A DNA stretch of 64,000 nucleotides, taken from JAGOBP01 sp964550855. GTDB taxonomy: Bacteria > Chloroflexota > Anaerolineae > Fen-1058. The stretch covers positions 8,362-72,361 of the forward strand of contig CAZKBQ010000019.1 in NCBI GenBank assembly GCA_964550855.1. Reading direction: 5' to 3'. A program made the translations under genes and the position numbers. The notes under the pieces are model-generated. The model worked only from the letters and a program-made list of their open reading frames with translations. It searched no databases and was not told where the DNA came from. Shown piece by piece: positions 54,386 to 61,815 of this stretch. Position 1 is the first letter of the stretch; every line of letters starts with the position of its first letter.

Positions 54386-54553
54386 AGTCACAAAGTTCGC
54401 GCACGGGCCAAGTCATTCCCGCATGCTTTTAGCGGGAATCCACGCACCGATCAGCACGACTTGCCGGTCGGATCTCTGGATGCCCGACGCGAAGCGAGCA
54501 CTCGAGCATGACGTGTGTGCGATCAAGGCTTCTCCACTGACTTAAATGACATT
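54386..54553. repeat. REP/MITE-like element, copy B
   Basis: Same two-hairpin plan and orientation as copy A (core 54410-54512). The right end reads gacttaaatgaca; the left end is diverged. It lies between trpB and trpA. Confidence 0.7.
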
Positions 54554-54625
54554 GGGTGATGAATGACGAGTGATGAGTGATGAGTGATGAGTAACCAGCA
54601 ATCAGCAGTCCACAATCAGCAATCG
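54554..54625 (+). repeat. Heptamer tract switching class at the trpA start
   Basis: Stop-rich gatgagt units run up to the ATG at 54587 and change, inside the codons after it, to stop-free aatcagc/aatcagc units. Confidence 0.85.
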
Positions 54626-55402
54626 TTGGCGAGACTTGCCCGTTTGTTCTCAAATGGTCATGCGGCCTTGATGCCGTATTTTCCGCTGGGTTTCCCGGAT
54701 GCGGAGACATCGTTGCAGGTCATCGAGGCGATGAGCGCGGCGGGCGCGGATGCGTTTGAGATCGGTCTGTCGTTTTCCGATCCGTTGGCCGACGGGCCGG
54801 TGATTCAGCACGCCACGCAGATCGCGCTGGAGCAGGGCATCACTGTGGCCAAGGCGCTGGCGATGATCGCGGAATTGCGATCGCGCGGCGTGACACAGCC
54901 GCTATTGCTGATGGGGTATTTCAATCCAATGCTGGCGTATGGTTTGGAACACTTCGTGAATGACGCGGCCGCGGCTGGGGTCGATGGTTTCATCGTGCCG
55001 GACTTGCCGCCCGAAGAGGCCGACGAACTCGATCGGTTGTGCGCCGATCGGGGTTTGGGCTTGATCTATTTTCTCGCGCCGACTTCAACGGACGAACGTT
55101 TGAAACTTGTCGCCGCTAAAGCGCGAGGATTCATCTATTTAGTCTCACTAACCGGCGTAACCGGGGCACGATCAAAATTGGCCGAGAATTTAGGCAGTTT
55201 TGTTGAGCGGGTGCGGCACGCCACCACGACGCCGATCGCGATCGGGTTTGGGGTATCAACGCCGGAGCAGGCTGCTAAGGTCAGTCGGTTGGCAGATGGC
55301 GTGATCGTCGGATCGCGTTTGGTGCAGATCGTCGATCGGGCCGAAGATAAAGCGCAGGCCGCGGCGCAATTCGTGCGTGAGTTGAAATCGGCGATGAAGT
55401 AG
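54587..55402 (+). CDS. trpA: Tryptophan synthase alpha subunit
   Basis: 271 residues, cleaves indole-glycerol phosphate and passes indole to TrpB. FPLGFPDAETSL, catalytic Glu in FEIGLSFSDPLADGPVIQ, PDLPPEEADEL, VSLTGVTGAR and GFGVSTPEQA are present. ATG 54587 lies within a gatgagt heptamer; the next 13 codons (SNQQSAVHNQQSL) come from the stop-free heptamer class, and the conserved protein begins at about RLARLFSNG. No Shine-Dalgarno sequence. Confidence 0.94.
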   Translation: MSNQQSAVHNQQSLARLARLFSNGHAALMPYFPLGFPDAETSLQVIEAMSAAGADAFEIGLSFSDPLADGPVIQHATQIALEQGITVAKALAMIAELRSRGVTQPLLLMGYFNPMLAYGLEHFVNDAAAAGVDGFIVPDLPPEEADELDRLCADRGLGLIYFLAPTSTDERLKLVAAKARGFIYLVSLTGVTGARSKLAENLGSFVERVRHATTTPIAIGFGVSTPEQAAKVSRLADGVIVGSRLVQIVDRAEDKAQAAAQFVRELKSAMK

Positions 55403-55501
55403 CCCCCACCTGGCGCTGTGCGTCACCCTCTCCCACAGGGCGAGGGAGTTATTAGGCACGATGGACAATCGGCGCTTGTGCAAAGTTGTGCAAGACGAGC
55501 A
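55403..55501. other. Gap between trpA and the aromatic attenuator
   Basis: It contains a ccctctccc...gcgaggg inverted repeat (about 55427-55447) without a T tract, possibly a weak or Rho-assisted end of the trp operon. Nothing else recognised. Confidence 0.4.
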
Positions 55502-55530
55502 TTGACAGGCCGTCGCGCGGATGATAAACT
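55502..55530 (+). promoter_or_regulatory. Promoter of the aromatic (aro/tyr) operon
   Basis: TTGACA (55502-55507), exact 17-base spacer, TAAACT (55525-55530). The predicted start near 55537 leaves only about four bases before the leader-peptide ATG. Confidence 0.72.
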
Positions 55531-55540
55531 GTCGGCCATC

Positions 55541-55630
55541 ATGACGAACGTGTCTGGCCGAGCCTACTTTTATTTTTACTTTTACGCGACGGTGAATCAA
55601 CCGCCGCTGTTTCGGCTTGGCAGACCCTAG
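55541..55630 (+). CDS. Leader peptide of a Tyr/Phe transcription attenuator, 29 aa
   Basis: The peptide is MTNVSGRA-YFYFYFY-ATVNQPPLFRLGRP. Seven consecutive codons at 55565-55585 alternate Tyr (TAC, TAT, TAC, TAC) and Phe (TTT, three times), a run expected only in a control peptide. It sits between a near-consensus promoter and a terminator hairpin that precede chorismate mutase and DAHP synthase. There is no Shine-Dalgarno sequence; the ATG is near the predicted 5' end, so translation may be leaderless. Analogous to the pheA, tyr and trp leaders of enterobacteria, but not homologous to them. Confidence 0.85.
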   Translation: MTNVSGRAYFYFYFYATVNQPPLFRLGRP

Positions 55631-55680
55631 ACGACATCGGGAATCTGAAGAGCGCGAGGCACCGGCCCCGCGCTCTTTTT
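55552..55680 (+). promoter_or_regulatory. Attenuator RNA with three competing hairpins
   Basis: Strand 1 (55552-55564) pairs with strand 2 (55613/55614-55625): 12 pairs, one bulged G, with the Tyr/Phe codons in the loop. Strand 2 (55616-55627) can instead pair with strand 3 (55639-55650): ccc/ggg, caga/tctg, ctt/aag, with two small bulges. Strand 3 contains the 5' part of the terminator stem (55648-55656 with 55669-55677). A ribosome stalled at the Tyr/Phe run would cover strand 1, free strand 2 and favour antitermination. Pairings were made by eye. Confidence 0.72.
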
Positions 55681-55683
55681 TTA
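55648..55683 (+). terminator. Attenuator terminator before aroH
   Basis: 9-bp stem aagagcgcg / cgcgctctt, 12-base loop, then a run of eight or more T. Confidence 0.88.
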
Positions 55684-55697
55684 TCTGGAGGCCTGCC

Positions 55698-56075
55698 ATG
55701 ATGGTGCGCGGCATTCGCGGCGCGACGACGGCGGAAGCGAACACTCGTGAAGCAATTTTGGCGGCGACCGATGAATTACTGCGGCTGATGATCGAGGCGA
55801 ATGACTTGTGTGCGGAGGATGTGGCGTCGGTGATCTTCACGACGACGACCGATCTCACGGCCGATTATCCGGCGCTGGCCGCGCGAGCGCTGGGCTGGCA
55901 CGATGTGGCGCTGATGTGCGCGCACGAGATGAATGTGCCGCACGGTCTGCCGAGGTGCATCCGCGTGTTGATGCACTGGAACACAGATCGCAGTGCGGCT
56001 GAAGTGCAGCACGTCTACATCAAAGGTGCGGCCCGGCTGCGCCCCGATCGATCTTTCACGCTGCAACAAGCCTGA
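55698..56075 (+). CDS. aroH: Chorismate mutase, AroH type
   Basis: 125 residues of the trimeric Bacillus AroH family, converting chorismate to prephenate. VRGIRGATTAEANTREAILAATDELL is the signature N-terminus; FTTTTDLTADYPALAAR and the RCIRVLMHWNT segment with the active-site Arg follow, ending HVYIKGAARLRPD. GGAGG at 55687-55691 serves ATG 55698 (or ATG 55701). First structural gene behind the Tyr/Phe attenuator, fitting its position at the branch to Phe and Tyr. Confidence 0.93.
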   Translation: MMVRGIRGATTAEANTREAILAATDELLRLMIEANDLCAEDVASVIFTTTTDLTADYPALAARALGWHDVALMCAHEMNVPHGLPRCIRVLMHWNTDRSAAEVQHVYIKGAARLRPDRSFTLQQA

Positions 56076-56093
56076 TTTTAAGGGAGGATTCTC

Positions 56094-57104
56094 ATGGTCA
56101 TTGTGATGCAGGAAGGCGCGAGTGCGAAGCAAATTGCGGGCGCGGTGGCGCGGGTCGAAGCGATGGGCTATCGCGCACATCTGGTGCAGGGGACCGAGCG
56201 GACGATCATCGGCGTGATCGGTGACGACCGCCCGATCGATCGCACGGCCTTTGAGCTGTTGGACGGTGTCGAGAAAACCGTGCCGATTCTGAAGCCGTTT
56301 AAGCTGGCGTCGCGCAATATGCAGCCGCAGGATTCAATCTTGTCGCTGGATGGCATCAAGATCGGCGGGCCGCAGATCATCGTCATGGCCGGGCCGTGCG
56401 CGGTGGAAGGCCGCTCGCAAATTCTGGAAACCGCGCAGGCGGTGAAAGAAGCGGGCGCCCAGGTGCTGCGCGGCGGCGCGTACAAGCCGCGCACTTCGCC
56501 GTATAGTTTTCAAGGCTTAGGCGAAGAAGGGCTTGAATTACTGGCTGAAGCACGCGAAGCGACCGGCTTGCCCGTCGTAACCGAAGTCATGTCCCCTGAG
56601 CAGGTGCCGACGGTGATGAAGTACGCGGATATGTTCCAGATCGGCGCGCGCAACATGCAGAACTATTCGCTGCTGCACGCCGTCGGCGAGGCCAATCATC
56701 CCGTGTTGTTGAAGCGCGGCATGATGTCCACGATTGAAGAATTGCTCATGTCGGCGGAATACATTTTGTCGCACGGCAATATGCGCGTGGCGTTGTGCGA
56801 GCGCGGCATCCGCACCTTTGAAAAATACACGCGCAACACTACCGACATCAACGCCATTCCCGTCATCAAGCAAATGTCGCACCTGCCGGTGATCCTCGAT
56901 CCCTCACACGGTACGGGCAAGTGGGAATACGTCACAGCGGTCGCGCGGGCCGGCATCGCGGCCGGGGCCGACGGCTTGATCATCGAGGTGCATCCGCATC
57001 CCGAAGAAGCCGCGTCCGACGGTGCGCAGAGTTTGAAGCCGGAGAAGTTCGCGCAAATGGTGCGTGAAGTGCGGCGCGTGGCCGAAGCCGTCGATCGGTG
57101 CTAA
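56094..57104 (+). CDS. aroF: DAHP synthase (type I-beta), first copy
   Basis: 336 residues. It condenses PEP with erythrose-4-phosphate, the entry step of the shikimate pathway. Residues 1-70 are the ferredoxin-like regulatory domain (IVMQEGASAKQIAGAVARVEAMGYRAH) that in the Thermotoga enzyme mediates Tyr/Phe inhibition. The barrel has AGPCAVEGRSQI, RGGAYKPRTSPYSFQGLG, QIGARNMQNYSLL, KRGMMSTIEE and DPSHGTGKWEYV. Good RBS GGGAGG. A second copy follows; my alignment gives roughly 89 percent identity. Confidence 0.94.
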   Translation: MVIVMQEGASAKQIAGAVARVEAMGYRAHLVQGTERTIIGVIGDDRPIDRTAFELLDGVEKTVPILKPFKLASRNMQPQDSILSLDGIKIGGPQIIVMAGPCAVEGRSQILETAQAVKEAGAQVLRGGAYKPRTSPYSFQGLGEEGLELLAEAREATGLPVVTEVMSPEQVPTVMKYADMFQIGARNMQNYSLLHAVGEANHPVLLKRGMMSTIEELLMSAEYILSHGNMRVALCERGIRTFEKYTRNTTDINAIPVIKQMSHLPVILDPSHGTGKWEYVTAVARAGIAAGADGLIIEVHPHPEEAASDGAQSLKPEKFAQMVREVRRVAEAVDRC

Positions 57105-57110
57105 GGGACT

Positions 57111-57170
57111 CAACCGCGAAGGCGCAAAGTGCGCGAAGTTTTTCTTAGCGACTTGGCGTCTTTGCGCTTC
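57111..57170. repeat. Imperfect inverted repeat between the two DAHP synthase genes
   Basis: gaaggcgcaaag...cgcgaag faces cttggcgtctttgcgcttc. The same gcaaagacgcaaag theme occurs after the T-box terminator (45494-45509). Confidence 0.55.
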
Positions 57171-57195
57171 AATTGTTTTGAGAAGTGAGGTCAAC

Positions 57196-58206
57196 ATGAT
57201 CATTGTCATGAAGAGCGGCGCGAGTGCGAAACAAATTTCGGCGGCGGTGGCGCGGGTCGAAGCGCTGGGTTATCGGGTGCATCTGTCGCAGGGCGAAGAA
57301 CGCACCATCATCGGCGTGATCGGCGACGACCGCCCGATCGATCGAACGGCCTTTGAACTGCTGGACGGCGTCGAGAAGACCGTGCCAATTCTCAAGCCGT
57401 TCAAGCTGGCCTCGCGCGACATGCATCCGCAGGATACCGTCGTCGCGCTGAATGGCGTGAAAATCGGCGGGCCGCAAATCATCGTCATGGCCGGGCCGTG
57501 CGCGGTGGAAAACCGCTCGCAAATCTTGGAGACCGCGCACGCCGTGAAGGAAGCGGGCGCGCAGGTGCTGCGCGGCGGCGCGTACAAGCCCCGCACCTCG
57601 CCGTACAGTTTTCAAGGTCTCGGCGAAGAAGGCTTGCAGCTGCTGGCCGAAGCACGCGAAGCAACCGGCTTGCCCGTCGTGACCGAAGTGATGGCGCCCG
57701 AACAGGTGCCGCTGGTCGCCCGCTACGCCGACATGCTGCAGATCGGCGCGCGCAACATGCAGAACTACGCGCTGCTGCACGCGGCGGGCGAAGCCAATCA
57801 TCCGGTGTTGTTGAAGCGCGGCATGATGTCCACGATCGAAGAATTGCTCATGGCGGCGGAATACATTCTCTCGCACGGCAACATGCGTGTGGCCCTGTGT
57901 GAACGCGGCATCCGCACCTTCGAGCGTTACACGCGCAACACCACCGACATCAACGCCATTCCCGTCATCAAACAGATGTCGCATCTGCCCGTCATTCTCG
58001 ATCCGTCGCACGGCACCGGTAAGTGGGAATACGTCACAGCGGTCGCGCGGGCCGGCATCGCGGCCGGGGCCGACGGGCTGATCATCGAAGTGCATCCGCG
58101 CCCCGAAGAAGCCGCGTCGGACGGCGCGCAGAGTTTGAAGCCGGAGAAGTTCGCGCAGTTGGTGCGTGAAGTCCGCGCCATTGCCGAAGTGGTCGGGCGC
58201 CAGTAA
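57196..58206 (+). CDS. aroF: DAHP synthase (type I-beta), second copy
   Basis: 336 residues, no gaps against the first copy. All catalytic motifs are the same (AGPCAVENRSQI, KPRTSPYSFQGLG, KRGMMSTIEE, DPSHGTGKWEY). Differences concentrate in the regulatory domain and its linker (MKSGASAKQISAAVARVEALGYRVHLSQGEE; DMHPQDTVVALNGV) and at the extreme C-terminus, so the two may differ in feedback control. ATG 57196 is chosen by alignment with copy one; no clear RBS (GAAGTGAGG is weak). A recent tandem duplication. Confidence 0.94.
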   Translation: MIIVMKSGASAKQISAAVARVEALGYRVHLSQGEERTIIGVIGDDRPIDRTAFELLDGVEKTVPILKPFKLASRDMHPQDTVVALNGVKIGGPQIIVMAGPCAVENRSQILETAHAVKEAGAQVLRGGAYKPRTSPYSFQGLGEEGLQLLAEAREATGLPVVTEVMAPEQVPLVARYADMLQIGARNMQNYALLHAAGEANHPVLLKRGMMSTIEELLMAAEYILSHGNMRVALCERGIRTFERYTRNTTDINAIPVIKQMSHLPVILDPSHGTGKWEYVTAVARAGIAAGADGLIIEVHPRPEEAASDGAQSLKPEKFAQLVREVRAIAEVVGRQ

Positions 58207-58207
58207 C

Positions 58208-59074
58208 ATGGAGGCGGGCTTTAAGGCGGCGTTGAAAGACAGTCACGTCGGCGTCATCGGGCTGGGTCTGATGGGCGGCTCGCTGGCGATGGCGCTGCGT
58301 GAGGCGCAAGCGTGTGCGTCGATCGGCGGCTACGATGTCGATCACAGGACGCTCGATCAGGCGCTGCAACGTGGCATTATCGACCGCCCGATCGATCTCG
58401 GCGGCGATCAAGTTGATCTCTTGATCCTGGCCGCGCCCGTCAACGCCATTCTCGATTGGTTGATCAAGCTTCCGGCGGTTTTCTCCGGCGATTTTCACCT
58501 GATCGATCTCGGCTCGACCAAAGGCCGGATCGCAGCGGCGATGCAGTCCTTGCCCGATCGGATCAGCCCAATGGGCGGTCACCCGATGTGCGGCAAAGAA
58601 ACGTCGGGGCTGGGTGTCGCCACGCCCGATCTGTATCGCAAGTGTTTGTTCGTGCTCACCCCGCTCGATCGAACGCACGCCACCACGTTAGCCGTCGCCC
58701 AGCAGCTCATCGACGCGATCAGCGCACGTGGGTTGATCCTCGAGCCCGATCGGCACGATCAACTCGCCGCCGCGATCAGCCATGTGCCCTATCTCACATC
58801 AATTGCTCTGGTTGAAGCGGCGCTGCAAACGCGCGACAAAACGGCATGGGACATGGCGGCCTCTGGTTTTCGAGACAGTACGCGCCTCGCGGCGTCAGAT
58901 GTGACGATGATGCTGGACATTCTCCTGTCCAATCAGGCCGGTGTGTTGACGGGCTTAACGCGCCTGCAAGCTGCGCTTGAAACGTTGGCCCATCTCATCC
59001 AACAGGGTGATCGCGCCGCACTACAGGCGATGATGGACGCGGCTCGAGCGCGACGAACGACTTTGTTTACGTGA
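58208..59074 (+). CDS. tyrA: Prephenate dehydrogenase
   Basis: 288 residues, NAD(P)-dependent oxidative decarboxylation of prephenate (or arogenate). Rossmann motif GVIGLGLMGGSLAMALRE, GSTKGRIAAAM, active-site GGHPMCGKETSG and SHVPYLTSIAL are present. No ACT domain. It starts one base after the DAHP synthase stop and is followed by aroA after 7 bases. Specificity for prephenate versus arogenate is not decided by sequence. No pheA (prephenate dehydratase) is in the window. Confidence 0.93.
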   Translation: MEAGFKAALKDSHVGVIGLGLMGGSLAMALREAQACASIGGYDVDHRTLDQALQRGIIDRPIDLGGDQVDLLILAAPVNAILDWLIKLPAVFSGDFHLIDLGSTKGRIAAAMQSLPDRISPMGGHPMCGKETSGLGVATPDLYRKCLFVLTPLDRTHATTLAVAQQLIDAISARGLILEPDRHDQLAAAISHVPYLTSIALVEAALQTRDKTAWDMAASGFRDSTRLAASDVTMMLDILLSNQAGVLTGLTRLQAALETLAHLIQQGDRAALQAMMDAARARRTTLFT

Positions 59075-59081
59075 GTGTGCC

Positions 59082-60362
59082 ATGAACTGGACTATCCAAT
59101 CTTCAAACGGCTTGCGTGGCACCGTGTATGTCCCCGGCGACAAATCGATCTCGCATCGCGCGCTGATGCACGCGGCGTTGGCGCAGGGCACAAGTCGCAT
59201 CATCAATTTCCTGCAGGCCGGCGTGACCGAAGCGATGTTGCGCTGTGTGCGCGATTTAGGCGTTGAAGTTGCAGTCCAGTCTGAAGGCGAAATTCTTGTG
59301 CACGGCGGGCAACTGCAATCGCCATCCGATATGCTGGATTGCGGCAACTCCGGCGCGACGATTCGCATGTTGATGGGCGCGCTCGCCGGACAACAGGCGG
59401 TAACTTCAACACTCACCGGATCAGCCGGGCTGCGTCGCCGTCCGATGAAGCGTGTGGCCGAACCGCTGCGTTTGATGGGCGCCGACATCGACGTGGACAC
59501 GCCGCCGTTGACGATTCGCGGCCGGCGCCTGCACGGCATCGAGTATACTTTGCCCGTCGCCAGCGCGCAGATCAAAGCGGCGATGCTGTTGGCCGCGCTG
59601 CAAGCCGACGGGCAGACGACGATTCATGAACCCGGCCCATCGCGCGATCATTCCGAAAGGCTGCTGCGTTCGATCGGAGTCACAGTGATTTCTCAAGGTA
59701 ACAGCGTGGTGCTCACTCCGCCCGATCGACCGGTGGCCGCCTTCGAGGCTACTGTGCCCGGCGACATTTCGTCAGCGGCATTCATCATGGCCGCGGCCGC
59801 GCTCGCGCCGAAGTCCGAAGTGCTGATCCCGGCGGTGGGTGTGAACGACACGCGCACCGGCATCGTGGATGCGTTGATCCAGATGGGCGCGATGATTCGC
59901 CTTGAAAACCAGCGTGAAATCAATGGCGAACCGATCGCGGACATAGCGATCAAGACCGGCGACTTGCGCGGCATCTCGGTTGGTGGCGATTGGGTCGTGC
60001 GCATGATCGACGAGTTTCCCATCTTCGCCGTATTGGCGACACAGGCGCACGGCGAGACGATCGTGCGTGATGCCGAAGAACTGCACGTCAAAGAATCGGA
60101 TCGGATTGCGTCGCTGGCGCTGGAACTACGCAAACTCGGCGCGCAGATTGAAGAACGGCCTGACGGTTTCTGTATCGAGGGACCAACGCGTTTGCACGGC
60201 GCGGTCGTCGATTCGCACGGCGATCACCGGTTGGCGATGTCGCTGGCCGTCGCGGGCTTGATCGCCGACGGTGAAACGACCATCACGCACGCTGAAGCCT
60301 ATCGTGAATCGTTTCCGAACTTTGTGGAGTTGATGCGCCTGCTGGGCGGGCAGATTGAATAG
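59082..60362 (+). CDS. aroA: 3-phosphoshikimate 1-carboxyvinyltransferase (EPSP synthase)
   Basis: 426 residues, Bacillus-like branch. GDKSISHRALM (residues about 20-30), LDCGNSGATIRMLMGALAG, SAQIKAAMLLAALQADG, PGDISSAAFIMAAAAL, KESDRIASLALELRKLG and DSHGDHRLAMSLAVAGL are all present. In the PEP loop the residue aligned to Thr97 of E. coli is Ala (GNSGAT, usually GNSGTT); changes at this site can weaken glyphosate binding. Start ATG 59082 follows tyrA closely. Confidence 0.94.
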   Translation: MNWTIQSSNGLRGTVYVPGDKSISHRALMHAALAQGTSRIINFLQAGVTEAMLRCVRDLGVEVAVQSEGEILVHGGQLQSPSDMLDCGNSGATIRMLMGALAGQQAVTSTLTGSAGLRRRPMKRVAEPLRLMGADIDVDTPPLTIRGRRLHGIEYTLPVASAQIKAAMLLAALQADGQTTIHEPGPSRDHSERLLRSIGVTVISQGNSVVLTPPDRPVAAFEATVPGDISSAAFIMAAAALAPKSEVLIPAVGVNDTRTGIVDALIQMGAMIRLENQREINGEPIADIAIKTGDLRGISVGGDWVVRMIDEFPIFAVLATQAHGETIVRDAEELHVKESDRIASLALELRKLGAQIEERPDGFCIEGPTRLHGAVVDSHGDHRLAMSLAVAGLIADGETTITHAEAYRESFPNFVELMRLLGGQIE

Positions 60363-60626
60363 GACGCAGATGCACCGGTGCGCGGATTACGCTGATTTCG
60401 AACTCTGAAGCGGTTCCCGGCTTGATTTACGTCGATGCGGAACGTCATGCCCAAATGCCCGCTTCGCGTCGGGCATCCATATGACGACCGGCAAGGCACG
60501 CCGACTGGCACAGTGGATTCCCGCTTGAAGCATGCGGGAATGACGAAGCCGCGCGATGCTGCAAATCAACCTGGAAACTGCTCCACTTTGCAGAAATCGG
60601 CGCAATCAGCGTCCTCTTAATTACCT
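60363..60626. repeat. REP/MITE-like element, copy E, nested in another inverted repeat
   Basis: The core 60443-60545 has the two hairpins (atgcccga... and attcccgc...) in the opposite orientation to copies A and B. Outside it, aggacgc...gctgattt (60361-60399) faces aaatcggcgcaatcagcgtcct (60595-60616), a second inverted pair. This 264-bp gap separates aroA from aroE and has no gene. Confidence 0.65.
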
Positions 60627-61436
60627 ATGACACACACCGTTGGGCTCATCGGTTGGCCGGTGGAGCACAGCCGTTCCCCGGCGATGCACAACGCCGCTTT
60701 CAAGGCACTGGACCTTGATTGGCGCTATATTCTGCTGCCTACGCCGCTCGATCAACTTGCGGCGGTGGTCGGCCGCATTCGTTCGGGAGAATTATCGGGC
60801 GCGAACGTGACCATTCCGCACAAGCAAACGGTGATGGCTTTTCTTGACGAAATCGATCCAGCGGCGCAAGCGGTGGGCGCGGTGAATACGATCGTGCGGC
60901 GCGCTGATCGGCTGATCGGCTATAACACCGACACTTTCGGCTTCAAACGCTCGTTGTTGGAGACGGGCGTCGTGATCGAAAATCAACCGTGCGCGATTCT
61001 GGGCGCGGGCGGATCGGCGCGAGCGGTGGTGTACGTGCTGCGCGAGTTGGGCGCGCACATCACGATCTATGCGCGCGATGTGGCTAAAGCCAGTGTGTTA
61101 TCATCAGACGCACGACCCTTAGGTGACGTGGCGCACATCGATCCGGCCACGCGCCTGATCGTCAACACGACGCCGGTCGGCCTGTCGCCCAACGTCGATG
61201 CTTCGCCGTGGCCCGCTGACGTACCCTTACCATCGCAGGCGTTGGTGTTCGATCTGCTCAACAATCCGCCGCGCACGCGTTTGATGCAGCAGGCCGAAAA
61301 ACAGGGGTTACGCACGGTGAACGGTTGGGGCATGTTGGTCTATCAAGGTGCGGCCGCTTTCAAGTTGTGGACGGGTGTGGAGCCGCCGGTCGAGGTGATG
61401 ATGAGGGCGCTGCGTGAAGCGATGAGTGGCGAGTGA
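60627..61436 (+). CDS. aroE: Shikimate 5-dehydrogenase
   Basis: 269 residues. It reduces 3-dehydroshikimate with NADPH. GWPVEHSRSPAMHNAAF, NVTIPHKQTVMAFLDE (catalytic Lys), NTIVRRADRLIGYNTD, AILGAGGSARAVVYVL and the C-terminal YQGAAAFKLWTG are intact. The terminal MSGE-stop is spelled by heptamer repeats (gatgagtggcgagtga), as in trpC and trpB. ATG 60627 has no clear RBS. Confidence 0.94.
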   Translation: MTHTVGLIGWPVEHSRSPAMHNAAFKALDLDWRYILLPTPLDQLAAVVGRIRSGELSGANVTIPHKQTVMAFLDEIDPAAQAVGAVNTIVRRADRLIGYNTDTFGFKRSLLETGVVIENQPCAILGAGGSARAVVYVLRELGAHITIYARDVAKASVLSSDARPLGDVAHIDPATRLIVNTTPVGLSPNVDASPWPADVPLPSQALVFDLLNNPPRTRLMQQAEKQGLRTVNGWGMLVYQGAAAFKLWTGVEPPVEVMMRALREAMSGE

Positions 61437-61462
61437 CGAGTGATGAGTGATGAGTGATGAAT
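61424..61462 (+). repeat. Heptamer tract spanning the aroE stop
   Basis: gagtggc/gagtgac/gagtgat/gagtgat units that begin inside the aroE C-terminal codons. Confidence 0.8.
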
Positions 61463-61600
61463 GCAAGGGTAATGTCATGCCCGAATGCTCGCTTCGCGTC
61501 GGGCATCCAGGCGACGATTGGCAAGGCACGCTGACTGGCGCAGTGGATTCCCGCTTAAAGCATGCGGGAATGACGTGACCAGCGCGTTAACTTACCGACA
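61463..61600. repeat. REP/MITE-like element, copy C
   Basis: Core 61472-61575, same orientation as E. A 53-base or longer stretch from gggcatccagg to cccgctta is identical in copy D. The end cgttaacttaccgacatt resembles the terminal repeat of copy A. Confidence 0.7.
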
Positions 61601-61628
61601 TTGAGTGATGAGTGAAAAGTGAAGAGCA
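61601..61628 (+). repeat. Heptamer tract between REP copies C and D
   Basis: gagtgat/gagtgaa/agtgaag units. Confidence 0.65.
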
Positions 61629-61766
61629 GTGTCATGCCCCGCGAAGCGTGCTTCTATCGGGCATCCAGGCGACGATTGGCAAGGCACGCTGACTGGCGCA
61701 GTGGATTCCCGCTTACGCCCTGTCCGCGAAGCGGGGGCGCGCCGGGCGAAGCATGCGGGAATGACG
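61629..61766. repeat. REP/MITE-like element, copy D (with an insertion)
   Basis: Same order as copy C, but with about 30 extra bases (61715-61749) in the loop of the attcccgc hairpin. The 379-bp gap between aroE and aroC is wholly occupied by copies C and D and heptamers; no gene is present. Confidence 0.7.
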
Positions 61767-61786
61767 CCGTACTACGGCTGAGTAGT

Positions 61787-61814
61787 AACAAAACGTGAAG
61801 AGTGACAAGTGAAC
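61787..61814 (+). repeat. Heptamer tract before aroC
   Basis: aaacgtg/aagagtg/acaagtg/aac units run to the base before the aroC ATG. No Shine-Dalgarno sequence. Confidence 0.6.
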
Positions 61815-61815
61815 T

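Noticed and set aside
55427..55447. ccctctccc/gcgaggg hairpin as a Rho-independent terminator of the trp operon
   Set aside because: There is no T tract; similar sequences occur as dispersed repeats in many genomes.
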